Shown: positions 1 through 6,703, counted from the first letter of the stretch. The stretch: 6,983 bases of DNA from Bacteroidales bacterium (GCA_016935595.1 JAFGQQ010000474.1:1-6983), one strand, 5' to 3'. Numbers and translations: made by a program. The notes: generated from the sequence alone by a model not told the origin.

Positions 1-130
1 CAACGGTTTGCAGGTATATTTTAGTTGCCGACTGTATTTTCCTGTCTTGTCCATGTTTACGAAAGTATAAAAATTTTTACTTTGTCAGCGAACCACTGCA
101 ACGGCAATTAAATATACCTGCTGTTAGCTG
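1..130. repeat. Long imperfect hairpin, attC-like in shape, at the left edge
   Basis: Positions 10-30 can pair with 102-121. Twelve perfect base pairs (10-21 with 110-121) are followed by one bulged T (22), then eight more pairs including one G-T wobble (23-30 with 102-109). The apical loop is about 71 nt (31-101). Outside the stem are CAAC (1-4) and GTTAGCT (123-129). These resemble the outer simple sites of integron attC elements (RYYYAAC and GTTRRRY), though GTTAGCT departs from the consensus at one base. A bulged base in the stem, a large variable loop and outer AAC/GTT boxes are attC hallmarks. A generic dispersed hairpin repeat or MITE would look much the same. The left boundary is cut by the window and no integrase gene is visible, so the attC reading is inference. 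Confidence 0.55.
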
Positions 131-144
131 TATGTAGCAAAATT
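123..144 (+). repeat. Left copy of the bracketing inverted repeat
   Basis: This 22-nt stretch contains GTTAGCTGTA followed by TAGCAAAATT. Its reverse complement recurs at 6958-6978, differing only by one extra base and one substitution near the middle. The internal part TAGCAAAATT is also repeated directly at 189-198. The copy overlaps the end of the attC-like hairpin, so it probably marks the inner end of that repeat family. Confidence 0.75.
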
Positions 145-201
145 GTAGGATGGTTCTTTTTTGGTGCGGAAGGATTGCCCTACTTTTTTAGCAAAATTTG
201 G

Positions 202-234
202 TTTTGTTTTAGCTAGAGGGATTTGATAAATTTG
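202..234 (+). promoter_or_regulatory. Candidate rightward Bacteroidota sigma-type promoter without a gene
   Basis: TTTG (203-206) is followed by a 20-nt spacer and TAAATTTG (227-234). This fits the Bacteroidota primary-sigma pattern of a -33 TTTG and a -7 TAnnTTTG about 19-21 nt apart. Transcription would start near 241 and run antisense into the 3' end of the DUF4249 gene. The only reading frame directly downstream is 27 codons and not convincing. It may be a leftover from a lost gene, a promoter carried by the edge repeat, or a chance match in AT-rich DNA. Confidence 0.35.
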
Positions 235-254
235 CAGGGCAATGAAGGGAAGGA

Positions 255-1115
255 TCAATCATCTGTCAATTTCAATACGATGCTTTCTTTGGCATATGAT
301 GCAAATATTCCATACCCTCCATTAATATTTGAATATACTGTTACATGAACCTCCTGCCACATATCGTCATGAGAATAATCCCATTCGTCCAGGCCTTTTA
401 AATAATTAACAAGGTCATCCGATAAAGTATAAAGTGTAACTAATATGGAATCAAAACTCGTAGCATTTATTAAATTCTTTATTTCATAACATGAACCGTT
501 AAATAAGTCGTCCTCGATAATCCCGCCAGGATTAAATAACTTATAATATGGATTTGTTGGATTGTAAAATTCTTCGTCTGCACCTTCAGGAAGATAAATA
601 TATTTTTTAAAATAATAATAATTTTTATTTAAATCGTTATCACAAAACTTAAGCTGGATAAAATCCAAATAACCTTCTTTAAAGTAAAAAACAGAATCAA
701 TTTGCGGTGTAACTGGCAGGTATTGTACCCCTGAAACAGCATTAGGAAAATCATTTGCTGTTATTTCAAGTTTATAACCTATGCTAGGTTTTGCAATAAA
801 CGTATCGGGTGAAACAAAATAACCGGGTTTGGTTTCTTTTAAAGAAAATAAAGGAGTATTGCCGGCTAACAACTTTACATTAACACTATCAACTTTAACG
901 TCATAAGTATCGGCGGGCATTGAGAGCGGAGGCAACGATTTAAATACTGTTACAAAAACCCCGTCACCAGCAGATATAAATCCGTTTATTACCATCTTTT
1001 TTTCATACTCAATAACATCATATTTAATCACTTCTTCGGTTTCGCACGATAATAATAAACAAATGGTTACCGGTACAATTATTTTCAGTACCATATTTTT
1101 AAAATTCGATGCCAT
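255..1115 (-). CDS. DUF4249-family outer-membrane lipoprotein, partner of the TonB-dependent receptor
   Basis: This 286-residue lipoprotein fits the DUF4249 family, which recurs beside TonB-dependent receptors in Bacteroidota; its molecular function is not established. A type II signal peptide ends in the lipobox LLSC, with the lipidated cysteine at residue 24. The acidic stretch that follows (ETEE) fits the surface-export signals of Bacteroidota lipoproteins. Family-like features are the early strand KMVINGFIS (40-48), a PQIDSVF segment (137-143), and the C-terminal NINGGYGIFASY (263-274). Length is normal for the family and the frame is intact. The chosen start overlaps the receptor gene by 17 nt, which suggests translational coupling. 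An alternative start at Met8 (ATG at 1092-1094) lies 4 nt after the receptor stop codon and gives a more compact signal peptide, so it is equally plausible. No Shine-Dalgarno site is seen. By analogy with SusD-like proteins it may bind or cap the receptor's ligand at the cell surface (inference). Confidence 0.85.
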   Translation of the reverse strand: MASNFKNMVLKIIVPVTICLLLSCETEEVIKYDVIEYEKKMVINGFISAGDGVFVTVFKSLPPLSMPADTYDVKVDSVNVKLLAGNTPLFSLKETKPGYFVSPDTFIAKPSIGYKLEITANDFPNAVSGVQYLPVTPQIDSVFYFKEGYLDFIQLKFCDNDLNKNYYYFKKYIYLPEGADEEFYNPTNPYYKLFNPGGIIEDDLFNGSCYEIKNLINATSFDSILVTLYTLSDDLVNYLKGLDEWDYSHDDMWQEVHVTVYSNINGGYGIFASYAKESIVLKLTDD

Positions 1116-3447
1116 AGCTTATTGTCGGTATTATTGAGAAAAATGATTTTTTATAAACCTTACCGTTCGAAATGTAAATATATACAGGATTTTTATGGGC
1201 ATATACATTAAAAATATTAACATTAAAATGCTGAATTAATCCTCTTTTCGATTTCCAGTGCTTTTGCGTCATAAGGTCAAGGCGGTGATATAGCGGAAGC
1301 GATCGGTTATTTAAGCTGCTATAAACAGTATAATCGGGAAAAAATGAACCCGGGGCAATATATGCTTCAGGCAAAGTTACCCTTGCTCCCGAGTTTAATG
1401 TAAAATTTATGCTTGCCGAATACATCTTCGAAAGGTCGTATTGCATGATTATATTTAAATTATGCCTTGTGTCGTACAAAAACGGAAATTTCCTGCCGTT
1501 GTTTAACTGTTCAAATTGCCTGTAATTCCACGATAAGGTATATGCAACCGAACCTATAAATTTTTCCGTCCGTTTTTGCACAAAAAATTCAATCCCGTAC
1601 GCCTCGCCTGTTCCTTTTTTAGCTATAATATTTTCCCAGTTATCATAAATCTTTTCATCGAGTACCGGTGGCCTGTAATAAATAAGGTTTCCCATTTTCT
1701 TGTAAAACGGTTCTATCCCAAATTCAATACCTGTTTTATTTTCCAATCCGAATATGCCAATTGTTGCCTGGTGAGCATATGCCGGGGCCAAGTTGCCGGT
1801 TGTGCCAACCCATACTTCCCTTTCAAAACCATAATAATAATCTGTTAACACGTGTAAATACTGGTGCATTAAGGTGTAAGATGCTTTATACGAAAAATTT
1901 TCACCTAACAATTGCCTGAAAGAAATTCTCGGTTCAATATTAAAGTATGCTTTTTCGGATGTAAAGACTGCCGAATTTCTTAATCCGATATTTACCTGTA
2001 TAGCCGTTGTAAGCTTAATTTCGTCTTCAATAAAAAATGATAAATCGTTTAAGCGGTTCTCTCCCCTGTATTCATAAATTGTATCAAACTTTGCACTAGC
2101 AATTAAATCCTCTTTAATCATTTTCATTTTTCCAGGCTGATAGTAATACAAGCTGTTTTGTAAACCTGCCCTAATACTATGCCTGTTGTTATAATCAATT
2201 ATTACCTGGCTTTTTACAGTTAAATCATCCAGCCAATTTGTTGAGCTTTTATCATAGATTAAATCCTCATCCTTTTGAATAGTATGATCGTATTCATAAA
2301 AATTTCCCGAATATTGATTAAACGAAATGCTTGTTTTTATAAGTTTGCCCGATAACAGGTATAAATTATGCCCTAATGATACAGAATAAGTTTGTATATT
2401 AAAATCTGATTTATCATAACGGGCTTGATATCCATCCTGACAGATAATATTACCATCGAATTGATAATCATTACCAGAATAGAAGTTAAAGCAAATTTTA
2501 TTTTTTTTATTTACCTGATGATTTATTTTAAAATTAATATCAAAAAAAGTGAAGTTAAATGTTTCTATAAAAGTATTGCTATTTATTGAAAGCGGTATTT
2601 TTTCAGCTTCCTTAAAATTACGCTTGCTTTCGAGGTTGATAAGGTCATAGTAACTGCTACGGAATGCAAGAATCATTGAAGTTTTTTCTTTTTTAACAGG
2701 GCCTTCAACTACAAATCCCGAACTAACCAGGCCAAGCGTTGCTTTCCCGTGCCATCGGTTTTTATGACCTTCTTTTAACTGAATATCCAATATCGAAGAT
2801 GAACGCCCGCCATACCGTGCAGGAAATCCGCCCTTGTAAAAATCAATTGATTTTACAATATCCGTATTAATTCCTGTTAAAAATCCTGCCGCGTGATAAG
2901 GATTATAAATAACAGCATCGTCCATAAGGAAGAGGTTTTGGTCTTTGCTCCCGCCACGGACATAAAGGGCGCTTTTTCCTTCTTTACCGTTTGAGACCCC
3001 GGGTATGAAACTAAGCGATTTTAATATATCGGGTTGCCCCACAAAAGAGGGCAGGTTATTGATCTTTTTAACCGGTATGTATGTTTTATCCGATAAGGTT
3101 TGTATATGAACAGGCTCTTCTTTGGCGATTATTGTAACTTCATCAAGTTTAACCGGTTCTATAAAAAATATGAGGGTTGTATCGCTGTTAAGGTAAAATT
3201 CTATATAACTATGAAAATACCCGGTATATGATATTTTTAAATGTACATTGCCTTTTGGCAATAGCATACTGAAATGCCCTGTTTCGTCCGATACGGTACC
3301 TGTTTTGCTTATGGTATCGAAACATGTGGCATACGGCACAGGCTCGTAAGAATTTTTCTCCATAATCAGTCCGTTAACTCTGTAAACCTGCCCAAAGCAT
3401 ATTGTATGGAGAAGTATAAGAAACAACATTTGAAACTTTAATCGCAT
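1099..3447 (-). CDS. TonB-dependent outer-membrane receptor with carboxypeptidase-regulatory-like N-terminal domain
   Basis: This 782-residue protein is a TonB-dependent receptor, an outer-membrane channel that imports a bound ligand using energy relayed by TonB. Domains in order are: a type I signal peptide (1-19, cleavage likely at CFG/Q20), a carboxypeptidase-regulatory-like beta-sandwich (about 22-105, with VSDETGHFS at 52-60), a plug (about 112-228), and a beta-barrel to the end. The plug shows QPDILKSLSFIPGV (138-151), VRGG (163-166) and RYGGRSSSILDIQL (211-224), all typical of the family. The protein ends in Phe (YGIEF), as expected for barrel insertion by the BAM complex. Length fits the smaller receptors paired with DUF4249 proteins, rather than roughly 1000-residue SusC proteins. 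No clear TonB box could be picked out. The gene begins 12 nt after the upstream beta-barrel gene and overlaps the DUF4249 gene by 17 nt, so it lies inside an operon. The ligand cannot be read from sequence; iron chelates, peptides and glycans all remain possible. Confidence 0.93.
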   Translation of the reverse strand: MRLKFQMLFLILLHTICFGQVYRVNGLIMEKNSYEPVPYATCFDTISKTGTVSDETGHFSMLLPKGNVHLKISYTGYFHSYIEFYLNSDTTLIFFIEPVKLDEVTIIAKEEPVHIQTLSDKTYIPVKKINNLPSFVGQPDILKSLSFIPGVSNGKEGKSALYVRGGSKDQNLFLMDDAVIYNPYHAAGFLTGINTDIVKSIDFYKGGFPARYGGRSSSILDIQLKEGHKNRWHGKATLGLVSSGFVVEGPVKKEKTSMILAFRSSYYDLINLESKRNFKEAEKIPLSINSNTFIETFNFTFFDINFKINHQVNKKNKICFNFYSGNDYQFDGNIICQDGYQARYDKSDFNIQTYSVSLGHNLYLLSGKLIKTSISFNQYSGNFYEYDHTIQKDEDLIYDKSSTNWLDDLTVKSQVIIDYNNRHSIRAGLQNSLYYYQPGKMKMIKEDLIASAKFDTIYEYRGENRLNDLSFFIEDEIKLTTAIQVNIGLRNSAVFTSEKAYFNIEPRISFRQLLGENFSYKASYTLMHQYLHVLTDYYYGFEREVWVGTTGNLAPAYAHQATIGIFGLENKTGIEFGIEPFYKKMGNLIYYRPPVLDEKIYDNWENIIAKKGTGEAYGIEFFVQKRTEKFIGSVAYTLSWNYRQFEQLNNGRKFPFLYDTRHNLNIIMQYDLSKMYSASINFTLNSGARVTLPEAYIAPGSFFPDYTVYSSLNNRSLPLYHRLDLMTQKHWKSKRGLIQHFNVNIFNVYAHKNPVYIYISNGKVYKKSFFSIIPTISYGIEF

Positions 3448-3459
3448 GGTAGCATGTAA

Positions 3460-4134
3460 TTAATCTTTTGCCTTTTTTGTACCTGTAAAAATTTTATAAC
3501 CAAAAGTAAAAAACAAGGTTTGATTATAGAATCGAGTATCATCCGATTTCATGAATTTTTGCAGGTTTTCATCCCAATAAACTTCCCTGCCTAAACTTCT
3601 TAAGCTTTTACCAAAAGAGGCTTCAAGCATATATTTTTTATATTCAAAAATTATCCCCGTAGTATAGCCAATATCGTAGCGCCCGTCGTAGGCTACGTAA
3701 CTGTCGTCGTACGTGCCGTCTTCATTCGGCTTCATATTTAACCTCACCGCGTTATATATGCCCGCATGGAGTTTAAATATTGGAAAAAACCTGAATTGAA
3801 GCTGCACGGGCATTTCAAGGTAATAAACATTTTCACGCCTGGAAACTTTAAAAGAATTATTCTCACCAAAGTAATAGTTATAAAATGTACCTTTTTCTGA
3901 AAAATCCATACAGGATTTTAAAAATAAATATTCTCTAAAGAGCCTGAATAATACAAAGCCGCCTAAAGTATAACCTAAACCGGCTTCATATTTATTATTT
4001 ATATAACCGGGTTGGCCGCTAGTAATTAAAATATTCGTATATCCAATACCTGACATAAACCCTGCACTAATTTGCGAAAAAGAGTTTAAGGATACCAGTA
4101 CCAGGAAAAAAGATAATAATTTAAGTTTTTTCAT
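3460..4134 (-). CDS. PorT-like small outer-membrane beta-barrel protein, tandem copy 2
   Basis: This 224-residue protein has a type I signal peptide (MKKLKLLSFF..., cleavage likely at SFS/Q21), then alternating aromatic and polar strands typical of the Bacteroidota outer-membrane beta-barrel family (PorT/OmpA-barrel-like). The early strands include AGLGYTLGGF. The penultimate segment is TLFFTFGYKIF, and a short charged tail (TKKAKD) follows. It is a close paralog of the gene just upstream (4193-4852). From RRENVYYL (residue 99) to the end, a hand alignment gives 100 identities in 126 positions without gaps, while the N-terminal half is clearly more diverged. The spacing is 58 nt from the paralog and 12 nt to the receptor gene, so co-transcription is likely. 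No enzyme motif is seen. The role is unknown; an accessory barrel of the receptor system is inferred from context only. Confidence 0.82.
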   Translation of the reverse strand: MKKLKLLSFFLVLVSLNSFSQISAGFMSGIGYTNILITSGQPGYINNKYEAGLGYTLGGFVLFRLFREYLFLKSCMDFSEKGTFYNYYFGENNSFKVSRRENVYYLEMPVQLQFRFFPIFKLHAGIYNAVRLNMKPNEDGTYDDSYVAYDGRYDIGYTTGIIFEYKKYMLEASFGKSLRSLGREVYWDENLQKFMKSDDTRFYNQTLFFTFGYKIFTGTKKAKD

Positions 4135-4192
4135 AGATCATTGTTATTATAATAAATACTTGTAATATTCCTTGTTGTATAATAATGTATGG

Positions 4193-4852
4193 TTACTCCT
4201 TTTCATCTTTTGAACCTGTAAAAATTTTGTAACCAAAGGTAAAAAACAAAGTTTGGTTATAAAATTGAGTATTATCCGACTTCATGAATTTTTGCAGGTT
4301 TTCATCCCAATAAGATATCCTGCCAATGCTTCTTAAGCTTTTACCATAAGAGGCTTCAAGTATGAATTCTTTATATTCAAATATTATCCCGGCAGTATAG
4401 CCAATATCATATCGCCCGTCGTACCCCACAAAACTGTTGTCAAAACCACCATATTCGTTGGGCTTCATATTTAGCCTTATTGCATTATATATACCTGCCT
4501 GGAGTTTGAAAGATGGGAAAAACCTGAACTGGAGCTGAAGGGGTAAATCCAGGTAATAAACATTTTCCCTTCTTTTGCCTTTCCCTGTATAACTTGAATG
4601 ATAACTCGGATAATATGCGCCTTTTTCATTAAAAGTTAAAGCGGTTTTAAAAAAAAGATGTTCCTTAAATATAGCATAATTTAAAAAACCACCTAAAGTA
4701 TAACCCAAACCCGCTTTATAACCCTCACTAGTGATGCCTTTCTCTAAAATATCTGTTCTGCCGATACCTGTTAAAAATCCTGCCTCAACTTGTGAAAATA
4801 AGCTTATGGAAATTAGGTTAAGGCAAAACAAAAATAATTTTAGTTTTTTCAT
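4193..4852 (-). CDS. PorT-like small outer-membrane beta-barrel protein, tandem copy 1
   Basis: This 219-residue protein has a type I signal peptide (cleavage likely at LFS/Q21), followed by a beta-barrel predicted from repeated amphipathic aromatic strands (AGLGYTLGGF, YYLDLPLQLQFRFFP, TLFFTFGYKIF). It starts the likely four-gene operon. A promoter-like TAAATTTG lies 22 nt upstream of the ATG, and a 53-nt palindrome lies just beyond it. The C-terminal half is nearly the same as in the next gene downstream, and both share a 33-nt identical stretch of DNA (4281-4313 and 3548-3580). The residue range 60-93 differs most from the paralog and includes the lysine-rich patch GKGKRR. Function is unknown. 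The pair could form two versions of one barrel with different surface loops. Confidence 0.82.
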   Translation of the reverse strand: MKKLKLFLFCLNLISISLFSQVEAGFLTGIGRTDILEKGITSEGYKAGLGYTLGGFLNYAIFKEHLFFKTALTFNEKGAYYPSYHSSYTGKGKRRENVYYLDLPLQLQFRFFPSFKLQAGIYNAIRLNMKPNEYGGFDNSFVGYDGRYDIGYTAGIIFEYKEFILEASYGKSLRSIGRISYWDENLQKFMKSDNTQFYNQTLFFTFGYKIFTGSKDEKE

Positions 4853-4874
4853 AAATAAATTATATTATGTTATT

Positions 4875-4882
4875 CAAATTTA
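4875..4882 (-). promoter_or_regulatory. Candidate -7 element for the beta-barrel/receptor operon
   Basis: Read on the minus strand, this is TAAATTTG, an exact TAnnTTTG match, 22 nt before the ATG at 4852. Transcription would begin near 4868 and leave a leader of about 15 nt. No good TTTG occurs at the expected -33 position; that space is taken by the arm of the large palindrome, with TTTA about 19 nt upstream. The match could be chance in such AT-rich DNA. Confidence 0.35.
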
Positions 4883-4884
4883 AA

Positions 4885-4937
4885 TTTTAAAATATACTTT
4901 ATAAAGGTATAATACCTTTATAAAGTATATTTTAAAA
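4885..4937. terminator. 53-nt perfect palindrome, likely transcript-end hairpin of the upstream lipoprotein gene
   Basis: Every base from 4885 to 4910 pairs with its partner in 4912-4937 around a central A (4911), giving up to 26 continuous base pairs, only three of them G-C. It begins 11 nt past the stop codon of the 384-residue lipoprotein gene and ends just before the candidate -7 element of the next gene. Its place at the gene end favours a terminator or mRNA 3' stabiliser. There is no clean T tract on either side, so it is not a textbook Rho-independent terminator. A symmetrical operator for a dimeric regulator is the main alternative. Confidence 0.45.
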
Positions 4938-4948
4938 GTAATGATCAA

Positions 4949-6103
4949 TTAATCAGGACTAGGACAATTACTATTAGGATAACATATAACGGCATACTTG
5001 CCTCCTAATCCCCTGTTAGTTGCCCTTCCCTTTCCTATATAGAATTGAGGAAGTGGTAATACATTATTCTGAATTTCATCGCCAATTCTCCATGATTCGG
5101 AATGATCGTCCTCTTCCGAACTGCCTGACGACCATGCATAATTATAAATGGTATATTGCACTAAAATGTATGGGTCGTATGGAACTGTTCCACCTCCACA
5201 TTCCTTATATTGAACAGTCTGTTGGATAGGTTTGCTCGTACCTATCGTAACCTGTTCCCAACTACAAGTTGTCATATATTTGTGCCACCATAAATCTTTT
5301 TTCCAATTCTCTATCTTAACTTCGATCATCCATTTCCAGTACCAATCACAATCATGGTTACCCCAATCATCCCGGAAACAATAAATCCAAAATTTAATCT
5401 TTCTATTACCACTTGAATTTAACTCGTAAGCATATAAAGAATAACCATTTGACAAAGGTGTTGGGGTAGTTTTTAAATGAATTGCCGGAAAATAATCAAT
5501 AACCTTTACATCATCAGAAATTTCATATACTCCTGTATTACCTGCTTCGGTTGATTTAAGATTGTTTTCGGCTAGGTTTATTTTCGATTTATCGCCGCTC
5601 CACACAATAATTTTACTTGTAGGGGTAATTTTCACTATTGATTTACCAATATAATATATGCCCTCCCTGTTGATAACTGCCGTGTGAAAATTCAACGGGA
5701 TAATCTGGTCAATATCTTCACCACTAACTTTAATAACATCACTATAGCTTGATAAGATATTATCATATTCCTCTTTTGTTTTACAATTGCCAAGCTCATC
5801 ATGCACCTTATCCATAACCATGTACATTGAAACAAAACCCAAATTATTTTCCCATTCTTTCCTTAAATTGTAAGGCATTTTCAAGAGTGTATCTGCAATT
5901 AACGAAACATATTTGGCTGAATCGAAACATAAAGCGCCATTTTTTAAAGTTACATGGTCAAACAGGTCAATACTTGTATTTGTATCTAATTGCTCAATTT
6001 GTTTCCCTGTAATATCTTCTTTTGAACAGGAGATGAATACAATAGTAAGTCCCATTGCCAATAATGCAATAAGGCCTAAAAATTTCAAACATTTTTTGTT
6101 CAT
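4949..6103 (-). CDS. Probable surface-exposed lipoprotein of unknown function with a Trp-rich segment
   Basis: This 384-residue protein has a type II signal peptide with lipobox FISC (lipidated Cys26), followed by SKED. That closely fits the charged lipoprotein export signal of Bacteroidota, so surface display is likely. The N-terminal third is mostly helical by eye, with KNGALCF (54-60) and LRKEWENNLGFVSMY (80-94). A more strand-like region follows (about 140-210, including GIYYIGKSIVKITP). Helix-rich then strand-rich architecture with a KNG-like segment occurs in other uncharacterised Bacteroidota lipoproteins, but I cannot name the family. Residues 239-282 hold nine Trp and three Cys (242, 252, 280). 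Three more Cys follow (302, 374, 380), so disulfides are possible. An acidic-serine patch (SSGSSEEDDHSES) sits at 325-337, and no catalytic motif is recognisable. The ATG start gives a good signal peptide. The gene is probably transcribed separately from the four downstream genes, because a 96-nt gap holding a large palindrome lies between them. Confidence 0.75.
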   Translation of the reverse strand: MNKKCLKFLGLIALLAMGLTIVFISCSKEDITGKQIEQLDTNTSIDLFDHVTLKNGALCFDSAKYVSLIADTLLKMPYNLRKEWENNLGFVSMYMVMDKVHDELGNCKTKEEYDNILSSYSDVIKVSGEDIDQIIPLNFHTAVINREGIYYIGKSIVKITPTSKIIVWSGDKSKINLAENNLKSTEAGNTGVYEISDDVKVIDYFPAIHLKTTPTPLSNGYSLYAYELNSSGNRKIKFWIYCFRDDWGNHDCDWYWKWMIEVKIENWKKDLWWHKYMTTCSWEQVTIGTSKPIQQTVQYKECGGGTVPYDPYILVQYTIYNYAWSSGSSEEDDHSESWRIGDEIQNNVLPLPQFYIGKGRATNRGLGGKYAVICYPNSNCPSPD

Positions 6104-6143
6104 AATCGTTTAAATTTAAGTTTAATAATTATTTATTGAACAG

Positions 6144-6212
6144 CCTCATCCTTTTCTTTCTTTAATTAGAGAGCAATCCATTTCCCTGATTGGATTGGGG
6201 ATGAGGTTTTTT
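6144..6212 (+). other. Two-part stem-loop followed by a T tract on the plus strand
   Basis: CCTCATCC (6144-6151) pairs with GGATGAGG (6199-6206), and CAATCCA (6174-6180) pairs with TGGATTG (6191-6197) around a 10-nt loop. A 22-nt bulge lies on the left side and a single G on the right. Six T follow (6207-6212), so on the plus strand the shape is that of an intrinsic terminator, yet no plus-strand gene ends here. On the minus strand it would fold in the 5' leader of the 384-residue lipoprotein gene and could affect its expression. Confidence 0.45.
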
Positions 6213-6349
6213 ATTAAATTTTCCCGTTTATTAGTTTAAATAAACATTATCCAAACCCTATGGCTCACAGGTAATCAAAACGGGCAACCTTCCCTGTCCC
6301 CGCCTTAGATAGTGTCAAATACTGATAAACTTGTACGTCAACTATCTGG

Positions 6350-6390
6350 ATTTATACCATTTATTTTATGAAAAACCAGATGGTATAAAT
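6350..6390. repeat. 11-bp perfect inverted repeat downstream of the small ORF
   Basis: ATTTATACCAT (6350-6360) is the exact reverse complement of ATGGTATAAAT (6380-6390), with a 19-nt spacer. ATCTGG (6344-6349) is also complementary to CCAGAT (6376-6381), so two complementary pairs interlock. The element lies 16 nt past the stop codon of the 84-codon minus-strand ORF and could be a transcript-end hairpin, though no T tract follows. A regulator binding site is an alternative. Confidence 0.5.
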
Positions 6391-6406
6391 ATAGGCGAAG
6401 GGGAAA

Positions 6407-6661
6407 TTAAATCCAATCCCTAGGTCTTTTATTTAGTTTAACTTGCTTGTTATTCCTTAACTTTATCGCATTTTCTGCATTTATCAACGGGTAAAAAATC
6501 AAAGAAAAACAACTTTGCCCGATAGCATTGAGATTAATGAAAAGGGTGTCAATAAAGCATAAAAAAGTTAAGAGCCTATTACTGTCATAACTCAACCAAT
6601 CTATTATTCTCCTTTTAATATATTGGAACGATTGTATCCCGGTAAATTTTATATTTCTCAT
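6407..6661 (-). CDS. Doubtful 84-codon ORF, hypothetical
   Basis: I do not recognise this product. It is 84 residues long, with a basic N-terminal part (IKRRIIDW), a hydrophobic middle (LLTFLCFIDTLFINLNAIG, about 30-48) that could be a weak membrane segment, and a basic C-terminus (KQVKLNKRPRDWI). Support for coding is modest. An open frame this long is not expected often in AT-rich intergenic DNA, a purine-rich stretch (AAAGGAAAGAAAG) lies upstream of the ATG, and a fair promoter precedes it. Against it are the lack of any recognisable domain, repeated use of AGG arginine codons, and the short length. It may be a chance ORF, a decayed gene, or part of a non-coding transcript. Confidence 0.25.
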   Translation of the reverse strand: MRNIKFTGIQSFQYIKRRIIDWLSYDSNRLLTFLCFIDTLFINLNAIGQSCFSLIFYPLINAENAIKLRNNKQVKLNKRPRDWI

Positions 6662-6703
6662 AATTGCACTTTCTTTCCTTTTTATGCCTATATTGATCTA
6701 AAA

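Larger units (their letters stand above)
6104..6406. other. Intergenic region upstream of the lipoprotein gene, with structured elements
   Basis: No convincing coding sequence is seen. The stretch holds two hairpins, listed separately, and an unusually GC-rich patch at about 6281-6304 within AT-rich surroundings. It should contain the promoter of the lipoprotein gene. The best minus-strand candidate is weak: a TTTG near 6275-6278 paired with a TTTG near 6250-6253, with spacing and bases that fit the TTTG / TAnnTTTG pattern poorly. A structured leader or small RNA is possible but unproven. Confidence 0.5.

Noticed and set aside
242..325. 27-codon plus-strand frame directly after the orphan promoter
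   Set aside because: It is very short, lies mostly antisense to the end of the DUF4249 gene, and shows no recognisable motif; only the promoter-like sequence was kept.
1092..1115. Possible frameshift or gene fusion at the receptor/DUF4249 overlap
   Set aside because: The receptor ends in a proper barrel-terminal Phe and the DUF4249 gene has a full signal peptide, so this is a normal short operon overlap.
1576..1848. 90-codon plus-strand frame inside the receptor gene
   Set aside because: It lies wholly antisense to a clear TonB-dependent receptor, has no recognisable domain, and is explained as a shadow frame.
5020..6113. Three plus-strand frames of 61-69 codons antisense to the lipoprotein gene
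   Set aside because: The minus-strand gene has a good signal peptide and an intact frame; the plus-strand frames show no motif and overlap one another.
6269..6315. Resemblance to part of a cobalamin riboswitch (CTGTCCCCGC on the plus strand)
   Set aside because: The flanking conserved boxes and pairing partners are missing, and it points away from every gene in the window.
6344..6390. RNA pseudoknot from the interlocked complementary pairs
   Set aside because: No loop nucleotides remain to span the second stem, so both stems are unlikely to form together; kept only as an inverted repeat.
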